Source: Canna indica
Taxonomy: Eukaryota > Streptophyta > Magnoliopsida > Zingiberales > Cannaceae
Direction: 5' to 3'
DNA length: 64,000 nt
Assembly: GCA_034359265.1 (NCBI GenBank)
Contig: CP136890.1
Span: forward strand, 65,969,501 to 66,033,500
The notes below the pieces were generated by a model. It worked only from the letters and a program-made list of their open reading frames with translations, had not been told where the DNA came from and ran no database searches. Below, in pieces: positions 22,462 through 33,875 of the stretch. Both the position numbers and the translations under genes were made by a program. Position 1 is the first letter of the stretch, and each line of letters begins with the position of its first letter.

Positions 22462-22688
22462 ATATGGAAGTTATAGACGGATGCTTCAAGCAAATCCATG
22501 CATTCGGCCCATCTGATAATAATCTTGCCATTTTCAATTCTTGAAGGGATAAGAATAATAAATTTTATTTTATTTTTTTACTTTTATTTCAAAAATAATT
22601 TTTAAATTTTTATTTTTATTTTTTAGGTTGATTGATTTGTAATTGCCGCATTGTTTATTACTAATATATAACTTTAGTAAATAATAAT

Positions 22689-22729
<41 letters not shown>

Positions 22730-23600
22730 TACTTAAATTTAGTTGAACCAATGTGACATGGTTTAATACATTAATAAATATTTTAAATATATTCATTTAT
22801 ATTCATTTCTATTTGAATAATTAAGTTGATTACTTATTATTTGGTTTCATTTGTTAATCATAATAAAAACTAAAATTGATTAATTATTAACAGTAATATT
22901 TTTTAATTTTAATTATTGATTAAATTGATTGATTAAGTAATTGATTTGTATTTTTCTTACAGATGATTCAATACAAAAATAATCTTCATAATAATTGTTT
23001 CTCATTATTTTTAATATATAGTTAATTGATATATAAATATATCAAGTTTAGGCGAAAAAAAGTTAAGGGGAGCTTGGTAGGTGCCTAATTTAGCCCAATT
23101 TCTTTATTTATATATAGATATTTCATTTACCTTAAACAACTGCAATATAAATTTTCAAAAAGGCAAAAAACATTATTTCCCATAAAACTCATATGAGAAT
23201 GGGAGAAATGTTTTAAAGTTGAAATGTTAAAAGTAATTTAAGCTTTTAATTAAATGGATAATCTATAAAACTCATATAGTGTATACCATTTTTTATTTTA
23301 TTTTTTGCAAAAAATCAAATATTGCCTTCCAGATAGGGGGGAGGGGGCAAAATTGACCTTTTTGCTATATACAACTACAAAAATTTAAAATTTTAGAGAA
23401 GGGGAGGGCTCTACCACTCTGCATGATAAGACAACGATTAATAATAATGTAAAAGTAAAGGGGCAAATAAGTAGAATGCATACCATTAATGCCACAATTA
23501 AAATTTGTAGTAGTAATTCACACCCTCACCTAGTTAATAAATTTCACAGGGAAATTCAAAAAAATCTTAGTATAATGATAATTTTTTCGAAAATTCCGTC
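22462..23600. other. AT-rich intergenic DNA with an AAT microsatellite
   Basis: Contains an AAT/AATAAT run at about 22,682-22,728. No credible open frame and no recognised element end was seen. The last part grades into the L1 remnant. Confidence 0.45.
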
Positions 23601-24564
23601 ATAAGTTTTTTCAAGATTAATCTTAATCATAATAAAAGAGTTTTTTCCTTAAGAATTATGGGTACAATGAATTAATTTATGTGCAATTAAAATATTATCA
23701 ACTAATTCTTGGAAATCAGCTTATCAAGATAGGGTTTGGTCCTATCTGCTAAGGTTTTTGTTGATATCCTACATGAGATATTGCATAATGCAATTGGTTT
23801 AAAAGCTTTGATATAACATGAGTTATCATTTTTAGGAATAAAGACTAAATTAGTTTGGTTTTAATCAGAAAGTAACATTTAATGATCATGAAAGAATTTA
23901 AAGACAACAACCGAGAAACGATATTTTGGTAATTTTTTTAAAATTCTCAAGTGAAATCATCTGGCCCAAGGTTCTTACTAGAGCCAATGGACTTTACAAC
24001 ACTACAAATTTCATCAACAACGAAATCATCACTATCCAAACTACCTAATCAAGCAAAACATACTTATGAATACTATCTTTATCATGAAAATCCCAGAAAA
24101 TGCATTCACTGATTCACAATATCTTCAGTTTTATTAAAAAAACAATCATCTTGTTTAATAGCAGAAATAACATTCCTTCTCTTTCTAGTAATAACAAGGT
24201 GATGATAATATTTAGTATTCTTTTTTCCATCCATAATCCATCTATCTTTAGCAAGGGCACTCAACTCCTAATGAATTTGAGCATATATTGAGTTCACTAG
24301 CTTTCTTATAGAGTGGCCTGCATCATAATCTTTATCTTCAAAATCCTTAATTTGGGCATTAACTTTTTCTACGTTATTCCCTAACTTCCCCAAAACATTT
24401 CTATTCCAAAAGGACAATGTACTATTTTTGGAGATAAGACTCATAAGAGAAGAGGATAAATTAGGATTATTACTTCAAAATTCTTAATAATCTTAGTGAC
24501 TTTAGGATAATTTGTCCAAAGTTCGGAAACATGAAACAATATTTGCCGAAAGGCCTGATAGTAT
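23600..24564 (-). pseudogene. L1-type LINE polyprotein remnant
   Basis: Read on minus from 24,564: HVSELWTNYPKVTKIIKNFE, then FWNRNVFGKLGNNVEKVNAQ, then LAKDRWIMDGKKNTKYYHH and RKRRNVISAIKQDDC near 24,250-24,140, then SIGSSKNLGPDDFT near 23,960. The order (WNRNVFG, ELS..A+DRW...D+NTKYYH, RRRN.I, GPD.FT) is that of plant L1 elements just upstream of and into reverse transcriptase. Several stops and frameshifts are present. Its upstream part is cut off by the Tat LTR that ends at 24,565. Confidence 0.8.
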
Positions 24565-24990
24565 CTGTTCCTGCCGAGGGAGGGGATCTGCAAAAGACAC
24601 TCTAACGCTCGAGGCAGTGGGACTCCAAGGTGGAGGTAAAAGAAATTGGATATTAGGGTTACCTGAGGCGCGTCGTGTCTATATTTATTGCAGGTGGAGG
24701 TGATGACGCTGCCCTGAAATCTCATGGTGATATTGCCCAGAATGGGTCGAGGTTGATCCCGGAGATGACGGGCTCGTAATGGTGTATCTCTCGTGATAAG
24801 GTAGGATGTGGATATTGTTACAGGCGGGTGGGGTCCCAGAGTAGAGCCGCTTGGTCTAGCTCGTGTCTGATTCAGGGGTGTAGTTGGGCGGAGCCCCTTA
24901 GATGGAGCCACTTGGTTCGGCCTGGAATGAATGGTGGGGCGGTTGCTGGGTCTAATCCGACCAGGTCTAATGGTTTTAGTATAGTCCACA
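24565..24990 (-). mobile_element. Tat LTR, 3' copy (minus strand)
   Basis: Starts TGTTCCTGCCG in plus orientation (the LTR end on minus) and shares long stretches with 40,584-40,930, including GTCTATATTTATTGCAGGTG and GATGACGGGCTCGTAATG. The outer limit near 24,990 is uncertain. Confidence 0.65.
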
Positions 24991-25099
24991 GCCCCCGAGC
25001 TCGGTCGGAGTCTGGAGAATTGTGTGCCGAGCTCTTAAGTTGAGTTATCTTTTGTCTTTTGGTATCTCTGAGGAGTTTTTGGAGTGCTTTACCGAGTTG

Positions 25100-25620
25100 C
25101 ACTAGGTGGCCAGGGAGGTCGAGCTAGATATTGCTTTTGAGCGATCGGACGTGGAGGTTAAGTAGGTGGATGCTAAAGCCAAGCTGGAGCCAAAGCTAGA
25201 GACCATAGAAGCCGTGTTGAAGTGGACGATCGCAAAAGGCAAGCAGAGAGGGTTGGACGTCAATACTCATCTGGAACAAGCGGCTGTGAGGGCCGAACTA
25301 GAACAGGTGACTGAGGAATCCATGCCGAGGTGGACGTCTGTAGGGGCCGATCTGAAGGAAATGGTTGAGGAGGCCGAGCTAGGGAGACCTTGGAGACTGA
25401 ATTGGAGTAATCGATCGTAAAAGCCGATCTAGAGTAGAGGGCGAGCAGGTGGTTGCTAAGGCCAAGTTGAAGCTCGGAGCGAGCGAACGTCCGTGGAGGT
25501 CGAGCTGAAGGGAATGGCTGGGGAGGCCGAAATAGTTTTCTTGTCTTATCCTGAGCTGAGTTGAGTCTGCGTATTTTTGCCGTGTTCTTCTCGTGTCTCT
25601 TCGGCTTTTGTGCTTCATAT
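25100..25620 (+). other. Coiled-coil-like decayed coding stretch upstream of the antisense gene
   Basis: The plus strand holds repeated phrases of the type GAGGCCGAGCTA and GTGGAGGTC. One open piece (25,166-25,420) is rich in Glu, Ala, Leu and Lys, as in a coiled coil. It may be a displaced fragment of another antisense-gene copy, because the intact one also has a coiled coil. No family could be named. Confidence 0.35.
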
Positions 25621-25837
25621 GACAGCTTTTTGTAATAGGGTATCCTCTTTCTTCGTGGCGCTCTCCGATTGGCTTTTCGCTTCCTCGGTTTAAGCGGTGA
25701 TCATGACGGAAAAAAGTTTTTTCACACGTTCTCCCTTCTTCCCTAGGAAGACGCCGCCTTCATCTGAACGATCTAGATTTTTTTCTGGCGAGATTGCTGA
25801 CCGTTTGATGAGGGGGAAGTTCTTCGCCCATCATGCC

Positions 25838-25844
25838 TATAAAG
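25838..25844 (+). promoter_or_regulatory. TATA box of the Tat antisense gene
   Basis: CCTATAAAGCC followed by a pyrimidine-rich TTTTTTCTTCTGTCTCCCC. The leader then splices at CTTTTTTAG|GTGAGT (donor 25,963) and CTATTTTAG|GG (exon from 26,034), ten bases before the ATG at 26,044. The left Tat element has the same box on its minus strand at 14,833. Together this supports an internal promoter pointing against the element. Confidence 0.6.
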
Positions 25845-26891
25845 CCTTTTTTCTTCTGTCTCCCCAAGTCTAGTTCTTCCTTCAACTTGGTGTTTCTAGG
25901 AATTTTTTTCAGCAACAGCTTCATAGTTTGCTCGGTCGTCGCCGTCTCCGCTTCTTTTTTAGGTGAGTTCCCCGTTGTTCTTGTAGGTTCTGTCTTAGGT
26001 CTGTATGTTTAAACTGACTCGTCCCTATTTTAGGGTTTTCGCGATGGAGAGAAAAGGTGTCATAGTGAAAATAGAGTTTGGGACGTCGGTGAGGGATTCG
26101 AATTCCTACTCCTAGGTCCAGGAGGATGTGAAGTTAAGCGGTTCTATGTTAACCGATCTTTATAGTGTGTTATCCTTCAGTGAGAGCATGTCTGTCACTC
26201 ACGAAGGTAACGAGGAGGACTACAAATGTCTTCCCTACCTCCTGTCAGATCGGGTGTGCTTTAATACTAACTCGGAGTTTTTCTTCATGTATTGAACATT
26301 CTTCGAAGAATTGGGAATTCGTCTACCCCTCAGTGGGCGGCAATGAGGGGGAGTGACTCAAAGAAAAATCCCTTGACGAAGACCTTGTTAAGGTCCGTGA
26401 AGTCTCGGCCCTCTAGGTCTTCAATACATCTTGCTTCAGATACAATCAAGCGGTTGGCATTCTCGGATGCTCCTACCTCTCCCTGCTCCCCCCTGAGACG
26501 CTGCTAAAGAAGTACAATTGCCATCGAGGATCTAAGTTCTCAATCAACAGTTTCTTAGTAGGTGTGTTTACGATTGCGCCTGTGGAGCTGATGGGAAATC
26601 CTCCCTAAGCTATCCCTTCCAGGGGTGGTAGTGGTGCTTGTGCTGGTGTTCAGGGCACATCCTCGATGGGGGTAATCCGTGGGAGTCTTTTCAGTCTGGT
26701 TTCTTCAGTTAGACCGAGAAGTTGCAATAGTCTTTGCACAAGGAGTCGGCCGCTCGTTCTTGTGAGATTGAGCCGTTAAAGAGGGCCCTGGAGTCCAAGA
26801 CCCGTGAGGTTAATCTTTTAACCACTTGAGTAAAAGAGGTAGAAAGCCAATCCGCGATCGCCCAAGCAGAGTTGACTAAGCTTCATCTGGA

Positions 26892-27130
26892 CACTACAAG
26901 AAATTGGGTCTTCAGCAACGGCTGCTCAAGCCGTTGCTATTTGCAACAGCATTCTTACGATCGGTCAAGCCGTTGCAGATATGTTATATCTGCAACGGCT
27001 TCCTAACGGACATGCGAGCCGTTGCTGCTGATGTTAATTATTAGCAACGGTTTTCTAACGGACAAGTGAGCCATTGCTGATGATAACTTATCAGCAACGA
27101 CTTTCTAACGGACGAGTGAGCCATTGCTGA
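26892..27130. repeat. CACTA 2 left terminal and subterminal repeats
   Basis: AGCAACGGCTGCTC...GCCGTTGCTATTTGC and further pairs at about 60-bp spacing follow the terminus. Some copies have drifted (GAGCCATTGCTGATAA, AGCAACGACTTTC). Confidence 0.85.
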
Positions 27131-27470
27131 TAAGTTTATATAGGTCGCAAATCGCGCCCGCCCCTTCTTCCTCCCGCTGCTGCCGCCGCCTGCTCCTCCC
27201 GCCTCTCGCTGCCACTGCCGACGCCAACGCTGCCGAGCTGCCGCTGCCGACGCTGCCGTCCGTCCTCGATCGCCGATTTCAGGTATTTCTCGCCGCCCGG
27301 CCTTCCCCGTTGATCCCAAAGTAAAATCCGACCGAAACCCTATTTTTAGGGTTTCGGCCGGCAGCGGACGGCCGATGGCCGCCGCCGGAGCTTGTATAGT
27401 GTCCGGATACAGTGTTTGGAATCTGGACGCCGGGGCGGAGTCCACCGGACTCCGGCGCCGGAAATGATAT
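27130..27470 (+). promoter_or_regulatory. CACTA 2 transposase promoter and GC-rich leader
   Basis: GATAAGTTTATATAGGTCGC gives the TATA box beside the last subterminal repeat. The GC-rich leader follows, with a likely donor TTTCAG|GTATTTC near 27,281. The AAACCCTA...TAGGGTTTCGG telobox-like pair and CCGGCGCCGG follow, as in element 1. Confidence 0.55.
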
Positions 27471-28051
27471 TTTTATAATTTTTTATTTAATTATTTAATT
27501 GTTAATTAATTATTTGTTTAATTGTTTAATTGTTTAGATTAATTGTTTAATTTGTTAGATTAATTTTCAGGATTTAGATTAATTTTCGGATTAATTTTTA
27601 GAGTTTATATTAATTTTTAGTTTAATTTAGTTAGATTAATATTTAATAATGGTAGGGTAATTATTTAAATTAGTTAAAATATTGTAGATTAATATTAATT
27701 AATTAGTTAAAATATTATTAATTAGTTCGGAGTTGTCCTTAGTGGACTCGCATCGAAATTGTCCACTTCAGACGCGCGTCGGAATCGTTCATTTCGGACT
27801 CCCGCCGGAATCGTCTAATTTGGACTTGTGTCGGAATTGTCCAATATGGACTTGAACTAACTCGAAACATTTAGAAAGTAATCATCCATCCGACGAGTTG
27901 ATATGTTTCACGTACGCATCGACGAGTCGAATATGATTTAGCAAAACTTTAGATCCATTCGGAGGTTGTATATTCGTGTAAACGAAGTAGATGATTTTTT
28001 ATACGACGTACAATCCTTGAATTATCCCTGATTGGATAATTTGGGAATATA
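27470..28051 (+). other. CACTA 2 first-intron region
   Basis: AT-rich, with reiterated TTAGATTAATTTT words, then a decayed version of the 26-bp tandem repeat (about 27,740-27,855; GTCCACTTCAGACGCGCGTC and similar). No coding sequence. Confidence 0.6.
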
Positions 28052-28235
28052 GTTATTTGTACTACACTTATGTTTTTCTTTTAACCGTTAACTTATTCTA
28101 AATTTCGGCAGCATCTCTCTTGTTCTCCGATACGCGCCCAAATGATATGCGTATTCGGAGAACTGTAGGGAGATGCTGTCGAAATTTAGAATGAAGTTAG
28201 CGATTAAAAGAACTACTTAGTGCAATATGAATAAC
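28052..28235. repeat. Large hairpin in CACTA 2, ~90-bp arms
   Basis: Same structure as 21,070-21,259. The left arm holds AGCATCTCTCTTGTTCTCCG and ends ATACGCG; the right arm begins GCGTATTCGGAGAAC and holds GGGAGATGCTGTCG. The outer arm has more mismatches here than in element 1. Confidence 0.9.
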
Positions 28236-28288
28236 ATAAATCCCGAATGGAATAAGACAATCTCACCTAAAGGCATTAACCAAAGAAA

Positions 28289-31200
28289 TTGTCATTGATT
28301 GACAGAATCATGTCGGCTGATCGAAATTGGATGTACCGACGTCTTGATCGTGGAGCTTTAACGAATGAGTTTCGATTAGGCGTAACGTACTTCCTAAATT
28401 TCGCCTATTCGAATTGGAAATTCATTAGCGTCGGTGATAAAATCCGATGTTTGTGCCGCATTTGTTTGAATGGGCGATTTTTGGATCGGGAGACTGTCAC
28501 TCTGCATCTATATAGCAAAGGATTTGCACCAAAATATTTTCTATGGACTTGTCACGGGGAGTCACGTGAAGTTGAGACGTCGAGCAATCCTGTCGTTCAG
28601 ACATATGGTGAATCTTCCTCAGATGATGCTTCTTCATCCAGTCAATCTAATCCCTATAGAACTATGATACTTGATAGTCTTGGGGGTCAATTCCACCTGA
28701 ATGATATTGTTGATCGGCAAGTTACTCAGACATCAGTCCCACCAGATACTACATCGGTTAATATCACAGAAGTACAAAATGCGGTAGAGATTGAATTACC
28801 GAATAAAGAAGCTGCAGAATTTTACGAGATGTTGAAAGCTGCCGATGAACCTTTGTATGAGAATTATCCTAAATACACTAGGTTTTCAGCAATGACACAA
28901 CTCCTAATCATCAAGGCCGATTGTAATATCAGCGGGGTTGCGTATGATCGGATTGCAGGACTGATTAATAGAATGTTGCCTACTGATAACAAGTTTGAGC
29001 CAACTTTTTATAAAACTAAAAAGCTGATGAGAAAATTGGGGTTTGGGTACGAAAAAATACACGTGTACCAAAATAATTGTATTTTATATTATAAAGAAAA
29101 TGCGCAGTTGGATAAATGCCCTATATGTCAATATCCTCGTTACAAGGCGAAGAAATCGGTTCGACAGAAAAATATCCCGTTTAAGGTGCTTCGGTATTTT
29201 CCACTAACACCGAGGCTTCAAAGATTATTCATGTCGGAAAAGACGGCCCCCTACATGAGTTGAAGTCATGATGATACAGTAATGACTCATCCATCCGACA
29301 GTGAAGCATAGAAACATTTGGATACATGTTATCCTTCATTTGCTAGGGATACTAGAAATATCAGATTGGGGTTGTGCACAGATGGTTTTAATTCGTTTGG
29401 ACATTATGCAACTCCTTATTCAGTTTGGCCAGTGCTGCTGACAGTTTATAATTTGCCACCGTCAATGTGTATGAAAGATGAATTTATTTATCTTTCGATG
29501 ATTATTCTGGGTCCTAAGGGTCCGCGAAAAGAAATTGACGTGTTTCTCAGACCCTTGATAGATGAATTAAAAATATTGTGGACTGAGGGAGCTGTCACTT
29601 ATGATTGTCATCGGAAGCAAAACTTCAATTTAAAGGCCGCGGTCTTGTGGACAATCAATGATTTTCCGGCGTACGGCATGTTGTTTGGTTGGAGCACTCA
29701 CGGCCGACTCTTTTGTTCGTATTGTATGGAACACTCTAAATCAATCAGTCTTCAGAACGGATGAAAAATCTCATTCTTTGATTGTCATCGTCGATTCCTA
29801 CAGGCTAACCATCAGTATCGAAGAAATCATAATAAATTTACTAAGGGCAGAGTCGAAAGAGATGGGCCACCACCGATGTTGTCTGGTGAACAAATGTTAG
29901 CACGTGTTTCAACACTTCCAGAGGTAGTATTTGGTCGCAATGAAAGAGTGTCACACTTTGGTCAAACACATAACTGGGTGAAAAAAAGTATCTTTTGGGA
30001 ATTGCCCTATTGGAGTTCATTACTGATTCGATATAATTTAGATGTCATGCACATTGAAAAAAATGTGTTTGATAATATTTTCAACACTTTGATGGATGTT
30101 TCCAAAAAAACTAAAGATATTATCAAAGCCCGACATGATATCAAAGACCAGAGTTGGAGTTACAAGAGGTCAACGGACGATATATAAAACCGAAGGCCCT
30201 GTATGGGTTAAATAAACAACAGATCAAAGATGTTTGTCAATGGGTAAAAGAACTCAGATTACCCGATGGATATGCCTCTAACTTATCTTGATGTGTGAAC
30301 GTCGATGATTGCAAAATATCAAGGATGAAGAGCCATGATTGTCATGTATTCATGTAGAGATTACTTCCGATCGCATTTCGAAATCGTCTACCTGATAATA
30401 TTTGGGGTTCGTTGATTGAATTAAGTATGTTTTTTAGAAACATCTGTGCAAATGTCATTCGAGTCGAAGATATGTCAACACTTAAAAGTTATATTGTTGA
30501 AATCATATGCAAGCTGGAGCAGTTTTTCCCTCCTGCATTTTTTGACTCGATGGAGCATCTACCGATACACTTGGCATACGAGGTACGAGTTGGTGGCCCC
30601 GTTCAATATCGATGGATGTAATTATTTGAAAGATACATGAATCTTTTGAAGAAAAAAGTAAAGAACACCGCAGATGTTGAAGGATCAATATCTGAATCGT
30701 ATATCATCCAAGAAATTTCAACATTCTGCTCATTTTACTTTGAATCGATAGTACAGACAATATTTGATCGTCTTCCACGTAATGACGACGGGGGTGTTCG
30801 ACATTCAGATGGACGTTTAAATATATTTTGTCACTCTGGTCGTGCTTATGGTTCTCGTCCATCTCGACACTTACGCGAGGAAGAGTATCATTTGGCACAC
30901 TTATATGTATTACTCAATTGTCCAGAGATTGAACAATTCATTGAAATATTTGACATTGAGATGGTGCAAAAATACTTTATTCACAACGATCAAGAATTGG
31001 AGAGATTACGGAATTGTGATTTCCCTACTTGGATTCAGACTTACAGCAAAGATCACAAAGCTGAAATAGATGAAAGAATATTTGAGTTTGTTAGTGGACC
31101 GTCGTGACTAGTGTCGTGTTATAGCGGATATTTTGTTAATGGGTACAAATTTCACATGGTGGAATATGATTTTACAAAGAAGACGATGAAAGTCGGGGTC

Positions 31201-31764
31201 TGCGTGAAAGGCACAACCTATGTTGAATGTGATATCGATTTTTATGGACTGGTGAAAGAAGTGATAGAGTTGCACTACTTCGGCTTGAAATCAGTTATCC
31301 TTTTTAGATGTCATTGGTTCGATACAACAGAAAGGGGCATGAAAGTTCATCCAAAATACAAACTTATTGAGGTTAATTACAAATCTAATTTGGCAGCAAA
31401 TGAGCATTTTATATTGGCATCACAAGCCAAACAAGTATATTACGCGAAGTATCCGGCTCGAAATAAAGATAGAGCAGATTGGCGTGTAGTCTGTAAGACT
31501 AAAGGTAGAGGAAAAATTGATCCGATAGCAGGTGAAAATGAGCTGATACCTGATATGATAGATGGTTTCTATCAAGAAGATGATCTTCCTGCTGTAGATC
31601 GTATTATTCCAACACTCGAGGATGCAGACACAACATCAATTCAATTAGAAGTTGAATATGCTGATGATGTCGATCATGAAATTGAGGAAGATGGAGATGA
31701 AGAAGATGAAGAAGAGGATGAAGAGGAAGAATTCGAAGACTATTACTCAGATGATGAGGAATAA
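28289..31764 (+). pseudogene. TnpD-like CACTA transposase, many nonsense changes
   Basis: Homologue of the element 1 gene with the same domain order. The N-terminal part is open to a TGA at 29,261-29,263. After it come a short in-gene deletion and stops at 29,309 (TAG), 29,762 (TGA), 30,289 (TGA), 30,355 (TAG), 30,619 (TAA) and 31,105 (TGA). Catalytic-type motifs persist (LCTDGFNSFG, TINDFPAYG, LDVMHIEKNVFDN). The DUF4216-like end carries an extra ELIPDMID compared with element 1, then the acidic tail ends at TAA 31,762-31,764. The element 1 sequence keeps CGA, TGG or CAG at most of these stops. It is not functional. Confidence 0.9.
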
Positions 31765-31839
31765 TTATAAAGTATATATTTTATTAAATATATCTCTACT
31801 ATTTATACAATAATATGATTATATGTCTATTCGATAGAT

Positions 31840-33270
31840 ATGTCTGGTCATGGTTATCGTCGCAAGAGAGCTTCGGAGTCTCCGATCGGTGAGACTCCAG
31901 CACTTACTCGTGCTACTGATCCTCCTACCGATGATACTACTGAGGCTAGTACATCCAGACGCAGGCGGCCACGCGGGCCGAACAGGTGGCAGCCTCCACC
32001 AGCCACAGAGTCATGTAGATTTATTAGCATGATTTGGGAGCGATAATATATCATGAATTATGAATCATTACAAATTCATTATATCATAATATAATATTAA
32101 ATTTTATTTTTGTTGTGCAGGTTCTAGCAAGAAGAAGTACCGAGGAGCATTTCTTCTACCATTCGACGATACATGCACGGGGCATGGCCTACGTGGTCTC
32201 ACGTGCCTAGTGAGCATGTCGACATGTTATGGCGCGAGTTTGAGACACGTATTATTTTTTTTAATACATGCATGATGATTAATATTAGTACTGATATTAT
32301 TATTTTGCAGGCTCGCTATACATGGGCTGAGGACCAGAGGTCCTTCATTTATGCTGCCTGGGAGGCTATTTCCCGAGCGAGGTACAACGGGCAGCTGGGG
32401 CAGGGCCAGTCCCAGGCGATGGCACGAGCTGGGACTACTAACATCGCGGAGACTCGAGGATACGGCCCGAATTGGATTACTCCGGATATATGGGACCAGC
32501 TCGTGGGAATATGGTCGACGGATCGATGGCATGAGATTTCTAGGAATGCGGCTAGAAATCGCATGTCGGGGGGAGCAACGCGTCACACCGGCGGCTCTAT
32601 TGAATTTGCAGTGCACGTGAACCGTATGGTAAGTATACCTTTTAATTATATATTTTATTAGTTACTATGTGTACTAATTAATGTATTTATTTTGTAAATG
32701 TAGACAACGGTGTCGGATGACGGGAGTGTCCAGCGACCCTCCCCGATGGCGGTGTTTGAGTGGACCCACCGTCGAGTACATGGGACGAGGGAGTACATCA
32801 ACAACCGCGCTGCATACATTATGGTAACTATATATTTGTTTAAATTATTCATTATATATTTATAATTTACGTTTTTTGTTAAATATTAAACAAAAAATCA
32901 AACTCGAGTAGGAGAACTACAGCGAAACGGTGGTGCAGCGCGGGGGCACCCCCGAGGACTTTGATGCAGTAGTGTGGGTCGAGGCCGCAGGTGGCTGGGA
33001 CCATGGCCGCGTATATGGCTTTGCAGATAGTGGTCATGCGCGATAAGGACACTAGAGGAGGCAATCGCGCGTCAGACTGAGATGATGGAGCGCCAGAGTC
33101 AGATGATGGCGGAGATGCATGCTATGCTATGCAACATGTCAGGTCATCCCGGAGCAGACATCTCTTCGGCATCATCTGATCCATCGTCCTCGAGTCAGTC
33201 CACGCTAGTGTACACTCAAGCACTCCAAACCCCGCCATATGATCCAGACTATCCTCCATCGTCATCGTGA
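31840..33270 (+). pseudogene. TnpA-like CACTA gene, decayed
   Basis: Five-exon homologue of 15,928-17,448. Exon 1 starts MSGHGYRRKRASESPIGETP. Exon 2 from 32,122 holds MHGAWPTWSHVPSEHVDMLW. Exon 3 from 32,311 holds NWITPDIWDQLVGIW and RHTGGSIEFAVHVNRM, with an intact GT donor. Exon 4 (from 32,704) keeps FEWTHRRVHGT and exon 5 starts near 32,911. The intron 1 donor is mutated (GAGCGATAAT where element 1 has GAGCAGTAAT), the intron 2 donor reads GAGACACGT, and exon 5 has lost about 100 bp near 33,042 plus a GCA to GTA change. It is not functional as it stands. Confidence 0.8.
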
Positions 33271-33539
33271 GATATTTTTTATATTGACTTTGTTACTTAG
33301 ATACTATACTTGTTTAATTTATTTTGTTTGGATATTGATGCTTCAATTTTGTATTTGAATAGTTTTTATACTATTGTGGATAATTATAAATATAAGTATA
33401 ATTATTTTAATGTATATCTTGGTGTATTTGTGATGTATGAATGAATGTGTATATGGGTGTATGAGTGTGTGAGTTATATATCAGATAATGTATCAATATA
33501 TCAATGGAAATTTGGAATTTTAAAAATTTTTCGTTTTCA

Positions 33540-33875
33540 GGTTTACATCATCAGCAACGGCTTTCCCACGGCCGTCCGTGGGAAAGCCGTTGCTAAAAGT
33601 GTATCGAAAGCTGTTGCTGATGACCTACAGCAACGGCTTAGCAACAGTCTTTTGCTAATGGCGTTGCTACGGACTCACTAGCCGTTGCTATTAATGTTAT
33701 CAGCAACGGCTCCGTGTCCGTGGCAAAACCGTTGTTGATAATAATTTTAGCAACGGCCCGAGTGGTCGTTGCTGATCCGTTGCTAAGTTATCAGCGACGC
33801 GATTTTCTGCCACGGCTCCGTTGCAACGGCTGGCGTCGTTGCACGCCGTTGCTAATGCCCATTATTCCAGTAGTG
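33540..33875. repeat. CACTA 2 right terminal and subterminal repeats
   Basis: AGCAACGGC and GCCGTTGCT motifs in both orientations (for example AGCAACGGCTTTCCCACGG with its mirror GGGAAAGCCGTTGC), closing with GCCCATTATTCCAGTAGTG. This is the mirror of the left end of element 1. Confidence 0.87.

Larger units (their letters stand above)
26892..33875 (+). mobile_element. CACTA (En/Spm) element 2, target duplication GGA
   Basis: Begins CACTACAAGAAATTGGG and ends CATTATTCCAGTAGTG. The trinucleotide GGA precedes (26,889-26,891) and follows (33,876-33,878) it, the 3-bp duplication expected of CACTA insertion. Length is 6,984 bp. Gene order matches element 1 on the opposite strand: GC-rich leader, decayed 26-bp repeats, hairpin, TnpD-like gene, TnpA-like gene. 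It sits in the coiled-coil part of the Tat antisense gene. Confidence 0.95.
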
